Notes: a model not told the origin generated them from the letters alone. A DNA stretch of 64,000 bases from Streptomyces sp. ADI96-02 (GCF_003846185.1 NZ_ML123034.1:5625401-5689400); one strand, 5' to 3'. Counted from the stretch's first letter, positions 28,350 to 36,895 are shown. A program made the numbers and translations.

Positions 28350-28766
28350 CTAGATCAGTCCGGCGTCCTTCAGGTCCCGCACTGCCCGGTCGCTGAGTTC
28401 GCGGATCTCGTCTGCCGTCAGGCCGCTCGCGGTCGCGATGGTGGCGAGCTGAATCACATCGCGGACCGCCCGGTCAATGTCTGCAACCGGCCGCCGTGAG
28501 ATGTCGGCCCCGGGGGCCTCTTTGGCCTCCCGAATGAGGATGGGTTCGCGGCCTTCGAGGACGCCGATCGCGCTGCCGGGTGCCCAGCCCAGCACGGCGT
28601 CGACCTTGGCGATGTTCATGCGCCGGACTTTGCCGCCGCTCTCGATGCGCTTCCAGGTGTCATTCGCTACTCCAGCCAGTTCGGCTGCTCGCTTCACGGC
28701 CAGCCCGAGTAGCAGGCGTCGGGCGGTCACGTACTTCGCGAGGCGGGGGTGGTCGTCAGTGGCCAT
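28350..28766 (-). CDS. XRE-family repressor (element switch, left)
   Basis: A 138-residue protein with a helix-turn-helix at about residues 15-50 (LAVKRAAELAGVANDTWKRI), then VLGWAPGSAIGVLEG, and a C-terminal helical segment. It is clearly related to the regulator at 52068 (shared VLGWAPGS, GLTADEIRELS/TVTAAEIREVA and a Leu-Ile-end). It faces the divergent HTH gene at 28943 across a repeat-rich control region. It is the natural candidate for the main repressor of the element. Confidence 0.85.
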   Translation of the reverse strand: MATDDHPRLAKYVTARRLLLGLAVKRAAELAGVANDTWKRIESGGKVRRMNIAKVDAVLGWAPGSAIGVLEGREPILIREAKEAPGADISRRPVADIDRAVRDVIQLATIATASGLTADEIRELSDRAVRDLKDAGLI

Positions 28767-28824
28767 GCGCTCATCTTCGCAGGGCCCGCCAGGGCCAGCC
28801 AGGGCCAGAGCCCATTAAGGCCGG

Positions 28825-28942
28825 TTCTGTGACCTGCAGCAATGCCACCTACCTAACAGTAGCTAACTGGTTGAGTAACTAGAACACACTCCATGGCTAA
28901 CTAGTACTGGACACGGCCACTAACTACAGCTAACTTAAACCT
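28825..28942. promoter_or_regulatory. Operator region with repeated GCTAACT motifs
   Basis: This AT-richer control region lies between two divergent HTH genes. GCTAACT occurs at 28862-28868, 28896-28902 and 28929-28935. The spacing is 34 and 33 bases, about three DNA turns. The middle copy extends to CTAACTAG (28897-28904). That 8-mer recurs, inverted, in front of the paralogous repressor gene at 52068. The arrangement suggests phased repressor sites covering both promoters. Confidence 0.65.
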
Positions 28943-29197
28943 ATGCACCGACCCCCTACCACCTTCCAGGTGAACGCGTCGGCCATCCGTGAACGACGGA
29001 AGGCCGCAGGTCTGGAGACCTCCGAGCTGGCAGAACGCGCGGGGATCAGCCGGCGCTACCTCAGTCACTTGGAAAACGGCACCCGCCAGCACATGAAGCC
29101 CGGCCCGTATACACGGCTCCGCCTAGCCCTGGGCGTGGCCGAAGACGACCTCTTGACCCCACCGGAGGTCCCACCCCCGAAGGAGATACGCACATGA
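28943..29197 (+). CDS. Small XRE-family HTH regulator
   Basis: An 84-residue protein with a single classic HTH_XRE (IRERRKAAGLETSELAERAG to ISRRYLSHLENG), occupying residues 13-60. It is transcribed away from the repressor gene at 28766 like a Cro or control protein. Its stop overlaps the start of the next gene (ATGA at 29194-29197). Confidence 0.85.
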   Translation: MHRPPTTFQVNASAIRERRKAAGLETSELAERAGISRRYLSHLENGTRQHMKPGPYTRLRLALGVAEDDLLTPPEVPPPKEIRT

Positions 29198-29448
29198 CCG
29201 GCAGCAAGTACGAGCTGTACGGCCGACCGGAGAAGCCTGCCGACGTGAACCAGGAGTTCATGACCGTGCAGGAGACGGCATACGTCCTCGGTTGCAGCGT
29301 CCCCACCGTGCGCCGCCGGCTGAAGGCCCTCGGCATCAAGGCGGCAGTTGGCCGTCGCATCAAGACAAGCAAGCAGGACCGGCTTGACATCCACAACGCC
29401 TCCCGCGAGACGCCGCAGAAGCGTCACCGTCTCGCCGCCGCTGCCTGA
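29194..29448 (+). CDS. Excisionase-like helix-turn-helix protein
   Basis: An 84-residue protein with a MerR/excisionase-type DNA-binding domain at residues 20-60 (FMTVQETAYVLGCSVPTVRR, then IKAAVGRRIKTS). It is translationally coupled to the HTH regulator in front of it. Small proteins of this kind usually direct excision by the integrase, and it sits in the expected place. A role as a simple transcription factor is the alternative. Confidence 0.7.
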   Translation: MTGSKYELYGRPEKPADVNQEFMTVQETAYVLGCSVPTVRRRLKALGIKAAVGRRIKTSKQDRLDIHNASRETPQKRHRLAAAA

Positions 29449-29535
29449 GCAGCTGTGAGGCCGCCCCCGTAACGACCAAGTCCGGGGACGACCTCTGAGA
29501 CCCACCCTCACCGTTCATGACGAAAGGCGGGCCCC

Positions 29536-30186
29536 GTGTCCGACATCCAATCATCCCCTGAGGCTGCTGCGGCAGACCGCTTCGCCTCCGAGACTTCGAA
29601 CCACACCATGACGGTCCTGCACGAGGACGGCCTGTACCGGCACCTCGTCTTCGCGGACCCGAAGGGCGGGTTCTACCGCTTCGACCTGATCACCTGGCCG
29701 CACAACCTGATGGTGCGCGGCGACGGGTTCAGCTTCGCGTTCTCCGTCTACCCGACGGAGGACATGTTCGACCTGTTCAAGGGGTCGAGCCACAACAGCA
29801 TCAACCCGGGCTACTGGCAGGAGAAGGTCACTGCTGGTCGGGGCGACGTGAAGTCCTGGTCCGAGGACTTGTTCCGCGCCTGGCTGGCAGGAGAGGCGGC
29901 TGCGCACGAGGCCCGCTTCCCGGGGGCGGTTGAGGCGGTCGCAGCACAGATCCTGAACAGCGACGACCACAACCTGGAGTACCAGGGCACGGCGAAGTAC
30001 GCGGTGGCCTCGTTCAGCTTCGGTGACTTCCGCCTGCGGATTCCGGCGGAGTGGGAGCTGTCATTCCAGGACTTCTCGTGGGAGTTCCTGTTCGCCTGCC
30101 ACGCGGTCATCTGGGGGATCCGGCAGTACGACGCATCCCGCAAGGCGGCCTCCGCCCCGTCGCAGCGTGAGGCAGGTGCGCTGTGA
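29536..30186 (+). CDS. Conserved actinophage/element protein of unknown function
   Basis: A 216-residue protein beginning MSDIQSSPEAAAADRFASET. It is mostly beta and helix with many aromatic residues (FYRFDLITWPHNL, SWEFLFACHAVIW). I recognise no catalytic motif. GTG 29536 has an AAAGG upstream. It opens a long run of tightly overlapping genes, and the next gene starts inside its stop (30183). Confidence 0.75.
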   Translation: MSDIQSSPEAAAADRFASETSNHTMTVLHEDGLYRHLVFADPKGGFYRFDLITWPHNLMVRGDGFSFAFSVYPTEDMFDLFKGSSHNSINPGYWQEKVTAGRGDVKSWSEDLFRAWLAGEAAAHEARFPGAVEAVAAQILNSDDHNLEYQGTAKYAVASFSFGDFRLRIPAEWELSFQDFSWEFLFACHAVIWGIRQYDASRKAASAPSQREAGAL

Positions 30187-30728
30187 GCGCCGCAGCCCGC
30201 ATCGACCGGGAGACCACCGAGCACCTGGCAGCGCTGGCCGCCGCCCCGTACATCCCCGAGCTTCACGCTGACGGCTGCGACGACAAGACCTGCGTTCGCT
30301 GCTGGGTGCTGACCCCGTCGAACCTGTACAGCGTCGACACCTGGCTCGACAACGCCGGCGTCTTCGCCAAGCAGTTCTGGGAGTACATCGACGGCGAAAA
30401 CATCGTCACCGGCCTCCGGATCGGCCACGGCGCGAGCCGGGTCGTCGCGAAGTTCGGCAACACGATCGTCCGCCACTACGGCGGCAAGCACTCGGTCCGC
30501 CCCACGCAGGAGCCGACCGGCGAGCTGACGGCCGCCGAGTGGAACGCCAAGCACCCGGTCGGTACGCGGGTGAAGGCGTACCCGGGGGTGCACGGCGAGG
30601 ACGGGTTCGTGACCTGGACGACGAGCCGAGCGTGGACGGCCCACGGCCACACCCCCGTCGCGCTGGTCGAGAACTACTCCGGCCACATCAAGCTCACGCA
30701 CCTGGACCCGATCGAGGTGACGTCGTGA
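30183..30728 (+). CDS. Unknown element protein
   Basis: A 181-residue protein with a CDDKTCVRC cluster near residues 35-45 and a beta-rich second half (KAYPGVHGEDGFVTWTTSRA). The metal-binding cluster is the only recognisable feature. It overlaps the previous gene by 4 bases and the next one by GTGA. It is part of the early-type operon. Confidence 0.72.
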   Translation: MSAAARIDRETTEHLAALAAAPYIPELHADGCDDKTCVRCWVLTPSNLYSVDTWLDNAGVFAKQFWEYIDGENIVTGLRIGHGASRVVAKFGNTIVRHYGGKHSVRPTQEPTGELTAAEWNAKHPVGTRVKAYPGVHGEDGFVTWTTSRAWTAHGHTPVALVENYSGHIKLTHLDPIEVTS

Positions 30729-30991
30729 CCGCCGCCGACCTGTCCCGTGTGGACGTGTCCACCGAGGAGCGGATCCGCCGTATCGACGAGCTGACCGCTC
30801 TGAAGCGGGCCCGGTTCGCGGTCGGCATGGCCGCCGAGGAACGCCACCAGTGCGACTCCGACGACAGCCGCTTCGCCCTGCTTCCGTGCCCGCACCCCGA
30901 GGCGTGCTCCACCGCAGCCGACTACCCGGGCTTCGACGCCTGGATCACCCAGCAGCAGAACCTCAACACCGCAGCCCGGAGGACCCGATGA
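30725..30991 (+). CDS. Small unknown protein
   Basis: 88 residues from GTG 30725, which overlaps the previous stop. The N-terminal part is a charged helix, followed by CPHPEACSTAADYPGF. There is no recognised domain. It is coupled to both neighbours by stop/start overlaps. Confidence 0.65.
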   Translation: MTAADLSRVDVSTEERIRRIDELTALKRARFAVGMAAEERHQCDSDDSRFALLPCPHPEACSTAADYPGFDAWITQQQNLNTAARRTR

Positions 30992-31323
30992 ACGCCGACC
31001 GCACCGAGTACATCGCCGGACTCCGGCAGCTCGCGACCTGGCTGGAGGAGAACCCGTCCGTCCGGGTCAGCAGCGACGAACGGTTCCTCGTTCCTCTGCA
31101 CACGAACACGGCGGTCGAGGAGTTCGCGGCGGAGCACAGCCTGCCCGTGGTCATGGACGACGAGGGCAACAAGTCGGCTCAGATGCAGTTCGGGCCGATC
31201 ACGTACTACGCCTACGGCTACGTCGACTTCGCCCAGCACACGGCGGAGATGGACGAGCGCAGGGCCCGCAAGTGGGCCGACGAGCAGGGCATGGAGCTGC
31301 GCGAGACGGAGGCGACGGCATGA
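30988..31323 (+). CDS. Small unknown protein
   Basis: 111 residues (MNADRTEYIAGLRQLATWLE). It is helical at the N terminus, with an acidic C-terminal helix. ATGA overlaps tie it to both neighbours. It contains no known motif. Confidence 0.68.
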   Translation: MNADRTEYIAGLRQLATWLEENPSVRVSSDERFLVPLHTNTAVEEFAAEHSLPVVMDDEGNKSAQMQFGPITYYAYGYVDFAQHTAEMDERRARKWADEQGMELRETEATA

Positions 31324-31586
31324 AGACCTTCAACCTCTCCTGGGGCGACCGTCCGATCCAGCTGGAGAACGAGAACGGCCACACGTTCCTCCGTCTCGGT
31401 GCTGAGCTGCGGGTCGACGTGACGGACACCTCCCTGGACCAGCTCAACCGGCTAGCCCAGGTCGCAGCGGACCTGGCGGACGTCAGGCGAGACCGGATCC
31501 GGGCCACCCAGGTCGCCGACGAGGTCGCCGCCGAGGACGGGTACCGGTTCGTCGGTGTCCCCTACCAGCGGCAGGCAGCAGCGTGA
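31320..31586 (+). CDS. Small unknown protein
   Basis: 88 residues (MKTFNLSWGDRPIQLENENG). The first half is beta-like and the second a long helix (LDQLNRLAQVAADLADVRRD). Overlapping start and stop codons join it to the operon. No domain is recognised. Confidence 0.65.
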   Translation: MKTFNLSWGDRPIQLENENGHTFLRLGAELRVDVTDTSLDQLNRLAQVAADLADVRRDRIRATQVADEVAAEDGYRFVGVPYQRQAAA

Positions 31587-31777
31587 CGCCGCGCACGGAG
31601 ACCGTGACCGTCTCCCACTACCTGTGCGACACCCCGCCCGTCATCACCGGCGCGGTCGCGGAGTCCCTTGTTCGGTCGCTGCGACTCGTCGACCCCGACT
31701 ACCAGGACACGGTCGGCGCCGGCTACGTCGAAACGCTCGAAGAGTTCGCCATCCGCATCAGCAGGGGCGGTGCCTGA
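31583..31777 (+). CDS. Small unknown protein
   Basis: 64 residues from GTG 31583 (MTPRTETVTVSHYLCDTPPV). It overlaps the previous gene by 4 bases, and its stop shares TGATG with the next start. Function is unknown. Confidence 0.6.
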   Translation: MTPRTETVTVSHYLCDTPPVITGAVAESLVRSLRLVDPDYQDTVGAGYVETLEEFAIRISRGGA

Positions 31778-32007
31778 TGCGGACTGCTTGGGACGACCAC
31801 GAGGCAGCCGGCCGATACCTGTCCGCCGCAGAGGAAGCCCGACTGATCGTGAACCTCGGCCGGTTCAGGGCGAACCAGGCCCGCCGCCACCCGTCCGGCT
31901 GCAAGTGCAGCCCCTGCCGCATCCGGATCGTGTCGGAGCGTCGCGCACGAGCCGCCGAAGCGGCCTCCAGGTATCTCGCCACCATCACCCCTGAGGGAAT
32001 CCGATGA
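31777..32007 (+). CDS. Small Cys/Arg-rich protein
   Basis: 76 residues with HPSGCKCSPC near the middle, a likely zinc-binding turn, followed by a basic helix. It could bind nucleic acid. It starts at the TGATG junction and overlaps the next gene by 4 bases. Confidence 0.65.
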   Translation: MRTAWDDHEAAGRYLSAAEEARLIVNLGRFRANQARRHPSGCKCSPCRIRIVSERRARAAEAASRYLATITPEGIR

Positions 32008-32453
32008 GTCTCCACCTTGGCATACGCCGCCCCCGCAAGCACCGGGCTGCTGACGCCGTCGCCCAGCTGCGGGACGAAAACCGCCGGCTTCTCACCCAGG
32101 TCGTGGGTGCCGGTGACGCCATCGCCACCCTGGAGCACCAGTTGGCCGACGTCCGGGCCATGCGGGCTGAGGCCGAGCAGGTTGTCGTGTGCCTCGACGC
32201 CGATCTGGGGGAGCGGACCGAGGAGCGCGACCGGGCTCTCGCTGAGGTCGACCGGCTGCAGGCCCTCCTCGCCCCGTTCCTGGCGGCGGAGGCGAACGCC
32301 AACGCAATCACCGTCCCGGCCTCCATTCGCGACACCGCGAAGTTCGAGGACCAGGCGACCGCCCCGATCGACGTCCGCCCCCTGTGGGAGGCGATCGGCC
32401 CGTTGGTCCGCACCGAGGGCAGCACCAACCCGGCGCACCTGCCCGCCGCCTGA
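32004..32453 (+). CDS. Coiled-coil protein
   Basis: A 149-residue protein. Residues 15-95 form an uninterrupted coiled coil (AVAQLRDENRRLLTQVVGAG to DRALAEVDRLQALL). The tail ITVPASIRDTAKFEDQ is extended. Such proteins often bridge or scaffold other phage or plasmid factors. The family is not recognised. Confidence 0.7.
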   Translation: MSLHLGIRRPRKHRAADAVAQLRDENRRLLTQVVGAGDAIATLEHQLADVRAMRAEAEQVVVCLDADLGERTEERDRALAEVDRLQALLAPFLAAEANANAITVPASIRDTAKFEDQATAPIDVRPLWEAIGPLVRTEGSTNPAHLPAA

Positions 32454-32519
32454 ACCCGCCGGGCCGCGCGGATGACACCGGCCCCCGGCCCGGCGCCCAA
32501 CACCTTGAGGAGCCCCCTC

Positions 32520-32855
32520 GTGAACGCGTCCACCCACGAACTGCACGTCCCCACCTACGCCCGGCCCGTACTCGTACAGGCCACCGAGCCGCACCCCGGC
32601 CTGCACGTCTACCCGACCCCCGACGAGATCGCCGACCCCGGCGACACCTACGTCTGGCGGCTCGGCCACCACTCTGGCCACGTCATCGCGAAGTTCGAGC
32701 AGCGGACCCAAGCGGAGGACGCCGCCCGCGCCCTGGGCCGGGTCGCCGACTGGACCCGTCCGGCCGCCGGCATCCGGTCCGACGTCGACCCCGAGGACGT
32801 CTTCGACGCGCTGGGCGAGTTCCCCTGCCTGTTCATTACCGACCAAGCCAGCTAG
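32520..32855 (+). CDS. Small unknown protein
   Basis: 111 residues from GTG 32520, with GAGGAG 8 bases upstream. The first half is Pro/His-rich, the second half helix-forming (EDAARALGRVADWTR). No motif is recognised. A 10-base-pair hairpin follows the gene. Confidence 0.65.
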   Translation: MNASTHELHVPTYARPVLVQATEPHPGLHVYPTPDEIADPGDTYVWRLGHHSGHVIAKFEQRTQAEDAARALGRVADWTRPAAGIRSDVDPEDVFDALGEFPCLFITDQAS

Positions 32856-32871
32856 TCCGCCTCATGCGAAC

Positions 32872-32900
32872 GCCCCCGCCGAGGCGAATTCGGCGGGGGC
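32872..32900 (+). terminator. Hairpin between early operon genes
   Basis: The arms GCCCCCGCCG (32872-32881) and CGGCGGGGGC (32891-32900) are perfect, with a 9-base loop. It lies 16 bases after one stop and 29 bases before the next ATG, so it can terminate or attenuate the transcript. Confidence 0.7.
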
Positions 32901-32929
32901 ACCCAACCCCATCATCCCAGGAGGACCCC

Positions 32930-33328
32930 ATGACCGAGAAGCCGTACACCAACGAAGACCTCCGCGCCGAAGCCACCCGCCAGCACGCAGCCCTCACCAA
33001 GGACCCGGACTTCATGGGCGTCGGCGAGCAGATGGAGGGGCGAGATGTCGTTCCCGACGGCGGGGTCGCATGGAACGACTTCAGCGACGAGACCCACGAA
33101 GCGGCGCAGCGCAGCATCCACGGCCTGATCAGCGGTGCAGCCGACGTATCCAAGTGGGCGGTCAACCTCGGCGCGGACGGGCTAGAGCCGGTCGGCCTCA
33201 TCCTCAACATCAACGACTCCGTCGGCGAGCACCGCGTCCGGCTCCACTTCGCGTTCGCCCCCGACATGGACAAGGCGACCCGCAACAAAGTAATCGACCT
33301 CGTCGCTGACGCAATCCGCCGCACCTGA
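32930..33328 (+). CDS. Unknown element protein
   Basis: 132 residues (MTEKPYTNEDLRAEATRQHA). It has an N-terminal charged helix, and a C-terminal half with VRLHFAFAPDMDKATRNKVI. CAGGAGGACC gives a good ribosome site. No family is recognised. Confidence 0.7.
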   Translation: MTEKPYTNEDLRAEATRQHAALTKDPDFMGVGEQMEGRDVVPDGGVAWNDFSDETHEAAQRSIHGLISGAADVSKWAVNLGADGLEPVGLILNINDSVGEHRVRLHFAFAPDMDKATRNKVIDLVADAIRRT

Positions 33329-33438
33329 CCCACCGACCGGCAGGCGTCTGAGCCCGGCTCCGTCTGCCCGCTGCGGGCCGCCAACCCTCCTGGCGGCCCG
33401 CAGCAACCCCGAACCGAACCACCACGAACGGACACCAC

Positions 33439-34281
33439 GTGACCAACCCACGCCTCGCCACCGACACCGACAACGGCCGGTACTACACCGACCCCGCCGG
33501 CGGCCCCGCACTCATCTCCGTCACCAACGTCCTCGCCACCGCCGTCGCCAAACACGCCCTCATCCCGTGGGCCGTCAAGCTCACCACCGAACACATCCTC
33601 GACAACCTCACCGAGGTCAACGACCGCATCGACGACGACCGGCCCGCCCTCACCCGGGAGATCAAGGCCGTCCACCGCCAGGTCAAGGAAACCGCTGGCG
33701 ACCTCGGCGACCGCATCCACACCGCGGCCGAACACCACCTCCTCGGCTCGCCCGTCGCGGACGACCCCGAGGTCGCCCCGTACCTGGCCCAACTCGTCCT
33801 CTGGCTGGCCATGTGGGGCGTCGACCTCAACGAGCACATCGAAGCCACCGAGATCACCGTGTTCCACCGCCGGCTGGGCTATGCCGGAACCGCTGACCTT
33901 CTGATCTGGCTGCCCACAGGGCCGGACCGGTCGATGGAGCTGTGGCTCATCGACTTCAAGACGTCCGCCACCCGCAGCGCAAAGAGCGTCTACCCGGAGA
34001 ACACTCTCCAGCTCGCCGCCCTTCGGTACGCGGAGACCGTTCTCCTCCCCGACGACACCGACGCCCCCATGCCTGCCATCCAGCGCACCGGCGTCCTCAA
34101 CCTCAGGGCCAAGTCTCACGCCCTCGTCGAGATGCCCGCCGGCCGGGACGCGCACGCCGCGTTCCGTGGCCTCCTCCAGGGCGCCCGGTGGCTGCACGAC
34201 GCACCGTCCACCTACCCCGCACTCCTCGCCCCGGGCCAGACCGCCCCGGCTCGTAGGCGCACAACCCGAAAGGCAACCTGA
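33439..34281 (+). CDS. PD-(D/E)XK nuclease (RecB/Cas4-like exonuclease)
   Basis: A 280-residue nuclease. Motifs of the RecB/Cas4-like class are in order: a conserved GDRIHTAAEHH (about 90-100), D153 in GYAGTADLLIW, the catalytic D172 and K174 in WLIDFKTS, and the late QLAALRYAE. It should degrade or resect DNA ends. The next gene, 1 base on, is a Gp3-like protein, so the pair resembles an exonuclease plus partner module of phage recombination. GTG 33439 lacks a strong ribosome site. Confidence 0.8.
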   Translation: MTNPRLATDTDNGRYYTDPAGGPALISVTNVLATAVAKHALIPWAVKLTTEHILDNLTEVNDRIDDDRPALTREIKAVHRQVKETAGDLGDRIHTAAEHHLLGSPVADDPEVAPYLAQLVLWLAMWGVDLNEHIEATEITVFHRRLGYAGTADLLIWLPTGPDRSMELWLIDFKTSATRSAKSVYPENTLQLAALRYAETVLLPDDTDAPMPAIQRTGVLNLRAKSHALVEMPAGRDAHAAFRGLLQGARWLHDAPSTYPALLAPGQTAPARRRTTRKAT

Positions 34282-34282
34282 C

Positions 34283-35317
34283 ATGGGTAGCCGCATCCGA
34301 ACCATGCAGAAGCAGGCCCGCGAACTGGGCCGTCTCCGTACCGGCTACAGCGTCCCGAGCGACGACCCGAAGAAGCGCGACCGCCCCGTGAAGTCGAAGA
34401 CGTGGGTGCTCAGCAGCCACGCCGAGCACTACGTGGCCGCCGCCGCCGAGGCATGGGGCGGGGAGGTGGAGCGCTGGCAGCCGCAGGGCAATGGCGCCCC
34501 CCAGTTTCGTGTCATCACCAAGGCCGAGCAGCTCGACGCGATCCTTCCCCCGGGTGACCCGCTGTCGCAGGCCAACGAAATGTGGAACAAGGGCGGCTGC
34601 GCCCGCCGCTGCGACGGGATGACGGAACAGATCAGCCGCCACCCCTGCCTCTGCCTCGCCGAGCACGGCCCCGAGTGGCACCTCCTGCGGCAGGAACTGC
34701 GCACCAAGGACAAGGTCTGCGCGCCTACCTCCCGCCTCAACGTCGTGCTGCCGGACATGCCGGACGTCGGTGTCTGGCGAGTCGAGACGCACTCGTTCTA
34801 CGCAGCCAACGAACTCGCGGGCACTGTCGACATGGTGCTGTCCGGCTCCGGCGGCAAGGGCTTGGTCCCGGTCCTCCTCCGCATCGAACCAAGGACGCGC
34901 GTTGCTGGGGGGAAGACGAAGCACTTTCCCGTGGTCGTCGTGGAGGTGCGCGGCGTCACTACCCGGCAGGCCCTTACCGGTCCGCTGCCGACCGCGGTTG
35001 CTTTGGACCCGACCGGGGCCCGCGCGGTCGCTGCGATCGAGGCGCCACGCCCGGACTACCTGGCGCTGGCCGAGGGCGCGCTCACGGTCGACGACGTGCA
35101 GGACGTGTACCGCAACGCCAATGCTGCGGGCCACCTGAACGACGACCTCGTGGCCGCGCTGAAGCGGAAGGCCGAGGAGCTGAAGAACCCGGCCCCGAAG
35201 CCCAACCCGAAGCCTGACCCGGAGCCAGACGAGGACGGCGCCTACCCCGCTGAAGTCGTCGAAGAGCCGCCATCCAGCACCTGGCCGGCCGTCGCACAGG
35301 CCGGATCCGCCACCTAG
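34283..35317 (+). CDS. Gp3-like protein (phiC31 recombination directionality factor family)
   Basis: A 344-residue protein. The segments IRTMQKQARELGRLRTGY, PPGDPLSQANEMWNKGGCAR, KVCAPTSRLNVVLPDMPDVG and WRVETHSFYAANELAGTVD are of the kind found in phiC31 gp3 and its relatives. Gp3 switches a serine integrase to excision, but this element has a tyrosine integrase. A role in DNA processing together with the neighbouring nuclease is therefore more likely. The last 70 residues are a Pro/Lys/Asp tail. ATG 34283 is chosen by homology. Confidence 0.7.
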   Translation: MGSRIRTMQKQARELGRLRTGYSVPSDDPKKRDRPVKSKTWVLSSHAEHYVAAAAEAWGGEVERWQPQGNGAPQFRVITKAEQLDAILPPGDPLSQANEMWNKGGCARRCDGMTEQISRHPCLCLAEHGPEWHLLRQELRTKDKVCAPTSRLNVVLPDMPDVGVWRVETHSFYAANELAGTVDMVLSGSGGKGLVPVLLRIEPRTRVAGGKTKHFPVVVVEVRGVTTRQALTGPLPTAVALDPTGARAVAAIEAPRPDYLALAEGALTVDDVQDVYRNANAAGHLNDDLVAALKRKAEELKNPAPKPNPKPDPEPDEDGAYPAEVVEEPPSSTWPAVAQAGSAT

Positions 35318-35330
35318 ATCAAACGACTCG

Positions 35331-35365
35331 CGGGGCTGTCCGCACCCGTAATGCGGACAGCCCCG
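35331..35365 (+). terminator. Strong hairpin before the element DnaQ gene
   Basis: Two perfect 14-base arms (35331-35344 and 35352-35365) enclose a 7-base loop. It lies directly after the Gp3-like gene and 24 bases before the exonuclease ATG. It can act as a terminator or attenuator. Confidence 0.75.
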
Positions 35366-35388
35366 CCGAACCCAGGAGAACACAGAAC

Positions 35389-36093
35389 ATGACCTGGCAC
35401 CTCAGCCGCATGGCCGGCTTCGATATCGAATCGACGGGCATCGACGTCGAGACCGCCCGCATCGTTACCGCCTGCATCGTCCAGGTCGGCGGCCAGCAGC
35501 CCACCACCACGGCGAACTGGCTGACCGACGTTGACGGCGAAGAGATCCCCGCCGGGGCCGCCGCGGTCCACGGGATCAGCACCGAGAAGGCCCACGCCGA
35601 GGGTGTCGATCTGCGACTGGCCGTGGAGGAGATCCTCGGCGCCCTTACCCAGGTGATCCTGTCCGGGATCCCGGTCGTCGCGATGAACGCCCGCTACGAC
35701 CTGACCCTCCTGGACCGGGAAGCGCAGCGATACGGCTTCCAGCCTCTCACTGAAGCCGTCGTGATCGACCCCTACGTCATCGACAAGCAGGTCGATACCT
35801 ACCGGCCCGGGAAGCGGACCCTGACCGCCCTGTGCGAGCACTACGACGTCCGTCTCGACGCCGCCCACAGTGCCGACGCCGACGCGGTCGCCGCATGCCG
35901 GGTCGCATGGCGGCAGGCAACCCGGTACCCGCAGCTCGCCGCCATGACCCTCGACGAGCTGCACACCGCGCAGGTCGGGTGGGCCGCCGAACAGGTCGCT
36001 TCGCTCCAGGAGCACTTCCGCAAGACCCGGCCCGACGCCGTCGTCGAAGGCGCCTGGCCGCTCATCCCCAGGCAGAAGGAGATGACCTCGTGA
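35389..36093 (+). CDS. Element-encoded DnaQ-like 3'-5' exonuclease
   Basis: A 234-residue DEDDh exonuclease with D12 and E14 (GFDIESTGID), D104 (NARYDLTLL), H160 and D165 (DAAHSADADAVA). It is a clear paralogue of the host gene at 24012: both share VMN/AMNARYDL, VIDK, ALCEHY and end in AWPxIPR. It was probably acquired from an actinobacterial host. It is coupled by GTGA to the next gene. Confidence 0.9.
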   Translation: MTWHLSRMAGFDIESTGIDVETARIVTACIVQVGGQQPTTTANWLTDVDGEEIPAGAAAVHGISTEKAHAEGVDLRLAVEEILGALTQVILSGIPVVAMNARYDLTLLDREAQRYGFQPLTEAVVIDPYVIDKQVDTYRPGKRTLTALCEHYDVRLDAAHSADADAVAACRVAWRQATRYPQLAAMTLDELHTAQVGWAAEQVASLQEHFRKTRPDAVVEGAWPLIPRQKEMTS

Positions 36094-36491
36094 CCACGGC
36101 CGAGTCGACGTACCTCGTCTGGTACTGCCAGTCCTGCAAGAAGTCCTGCAAGACCCAGCCCCGCTCCGAGACCGCCTGCAAGTGCACGAACCCGGTCCGC
36201 GGCATGCGGCCCACCCGGGTCACGCAGGTCCACCAGCCGAAGCCGCGCCCCCTCCACGCACTCTCCGACGAAGAGGCTCGCCTCCGGAACCTCGCCCGGA
36301 AGAAGCAGCGGGTCCGCGTGACCTACGAGGCCGAGGTGTCCGAAGCCTGGCTCTCCACCGGCATGGACGGGGTCAAGCACATCCACTTCGTGGTCACCAC
36401 CCCCGACGGGCGACGCCACATTGTCAACCCCGAACTGCCCGGCCTTCACGTCGAGGCAGCACCTCCCGACGCTGAAGGGAATGCCTCGTGA
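36090..36491 (+). CDS. Zinc-ribbon-type small protein
   Basis: 133 residues. The N terminus holds four to five cysteines (WYCQSCKKSCKT, ACKCTNP) likely to bind zinc. The C-terminal half is beta-rich (RVRVTYEAEVSEAWL, HIHFVVTTPDGRRH). It starts at GTG 36090 inside the exonuclease stop and overlaps the next gene. Function is unknown. Confidence 0.7.
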   Translation: MTTAESTYLVWYCQSCKKSCKTQPRSETACKCTNPVRGMRPTRVTQVHQPKPRPLHALSDEEARLRNLARKKQRVRVTYEAEVSEAWLSTGMDGVKHIHFVVTTPDGRRHIVNPELPGLHVEAAPPDAEGNAS

Positions 36492-36895
36492 ACAAGATCG
36501 TGAAACCGCGTGAAACATCTGACGCGACGTCGACTGTCGGCGGTGTGCTGAGCATGAAGAGCATGACGACACCGATCCAGCCCGCCCTTGATGGCAGCAT
36601 CCCCGCCCCCACCCAGTCCGCCGACTACGAGACCTGGCTGGCCGCAGTCTGGCCCGCCTTCATAGCCGCCGCGGCAACCGGCCGCACCTTCACCTGCTAC
36701 TCGGTGGCCGACGCCGCCAAGCTCCCCAACCCGCCCAGCCCGCAGGCGCACTGGGGACGCCTCATGACCCTCCTCCGCGACGAGGGCTACATCCGCACCG
36801 CCGGGTGGGCGTGCTCCGACCGGCCCACCACCCACCACAGCGGGGTCCGCACCTGGAAAGGCACCGCGGCGGCACGACGGGAAGCAGTCGCATGA
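36488..36895 (+). CDS. Unknown protein with winged-helix-like C terminus
   Basis: 135 residues from GTG 36488. Residues 45-120 (YETWLAAVWPAFIAAAATGR to HWGRLMTLLRDEGYIRTAGW) look like a helical domain with a wing. Similar small proteins are common in actinophage early regions. The role is unknown. Confidence 0.65.
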   Translation: MNKIVKPRETSDATSTVGGVLSMKSMTTPIQPALDGSIPAPTQSADYETWLAAVWPAFIAAAATGRTFTCYSVADAAKLPNPPSPQAHWGRLMTLLRDEGYIRTAGWACSDRPTTHHSGVRTWKGTAAARREAVA

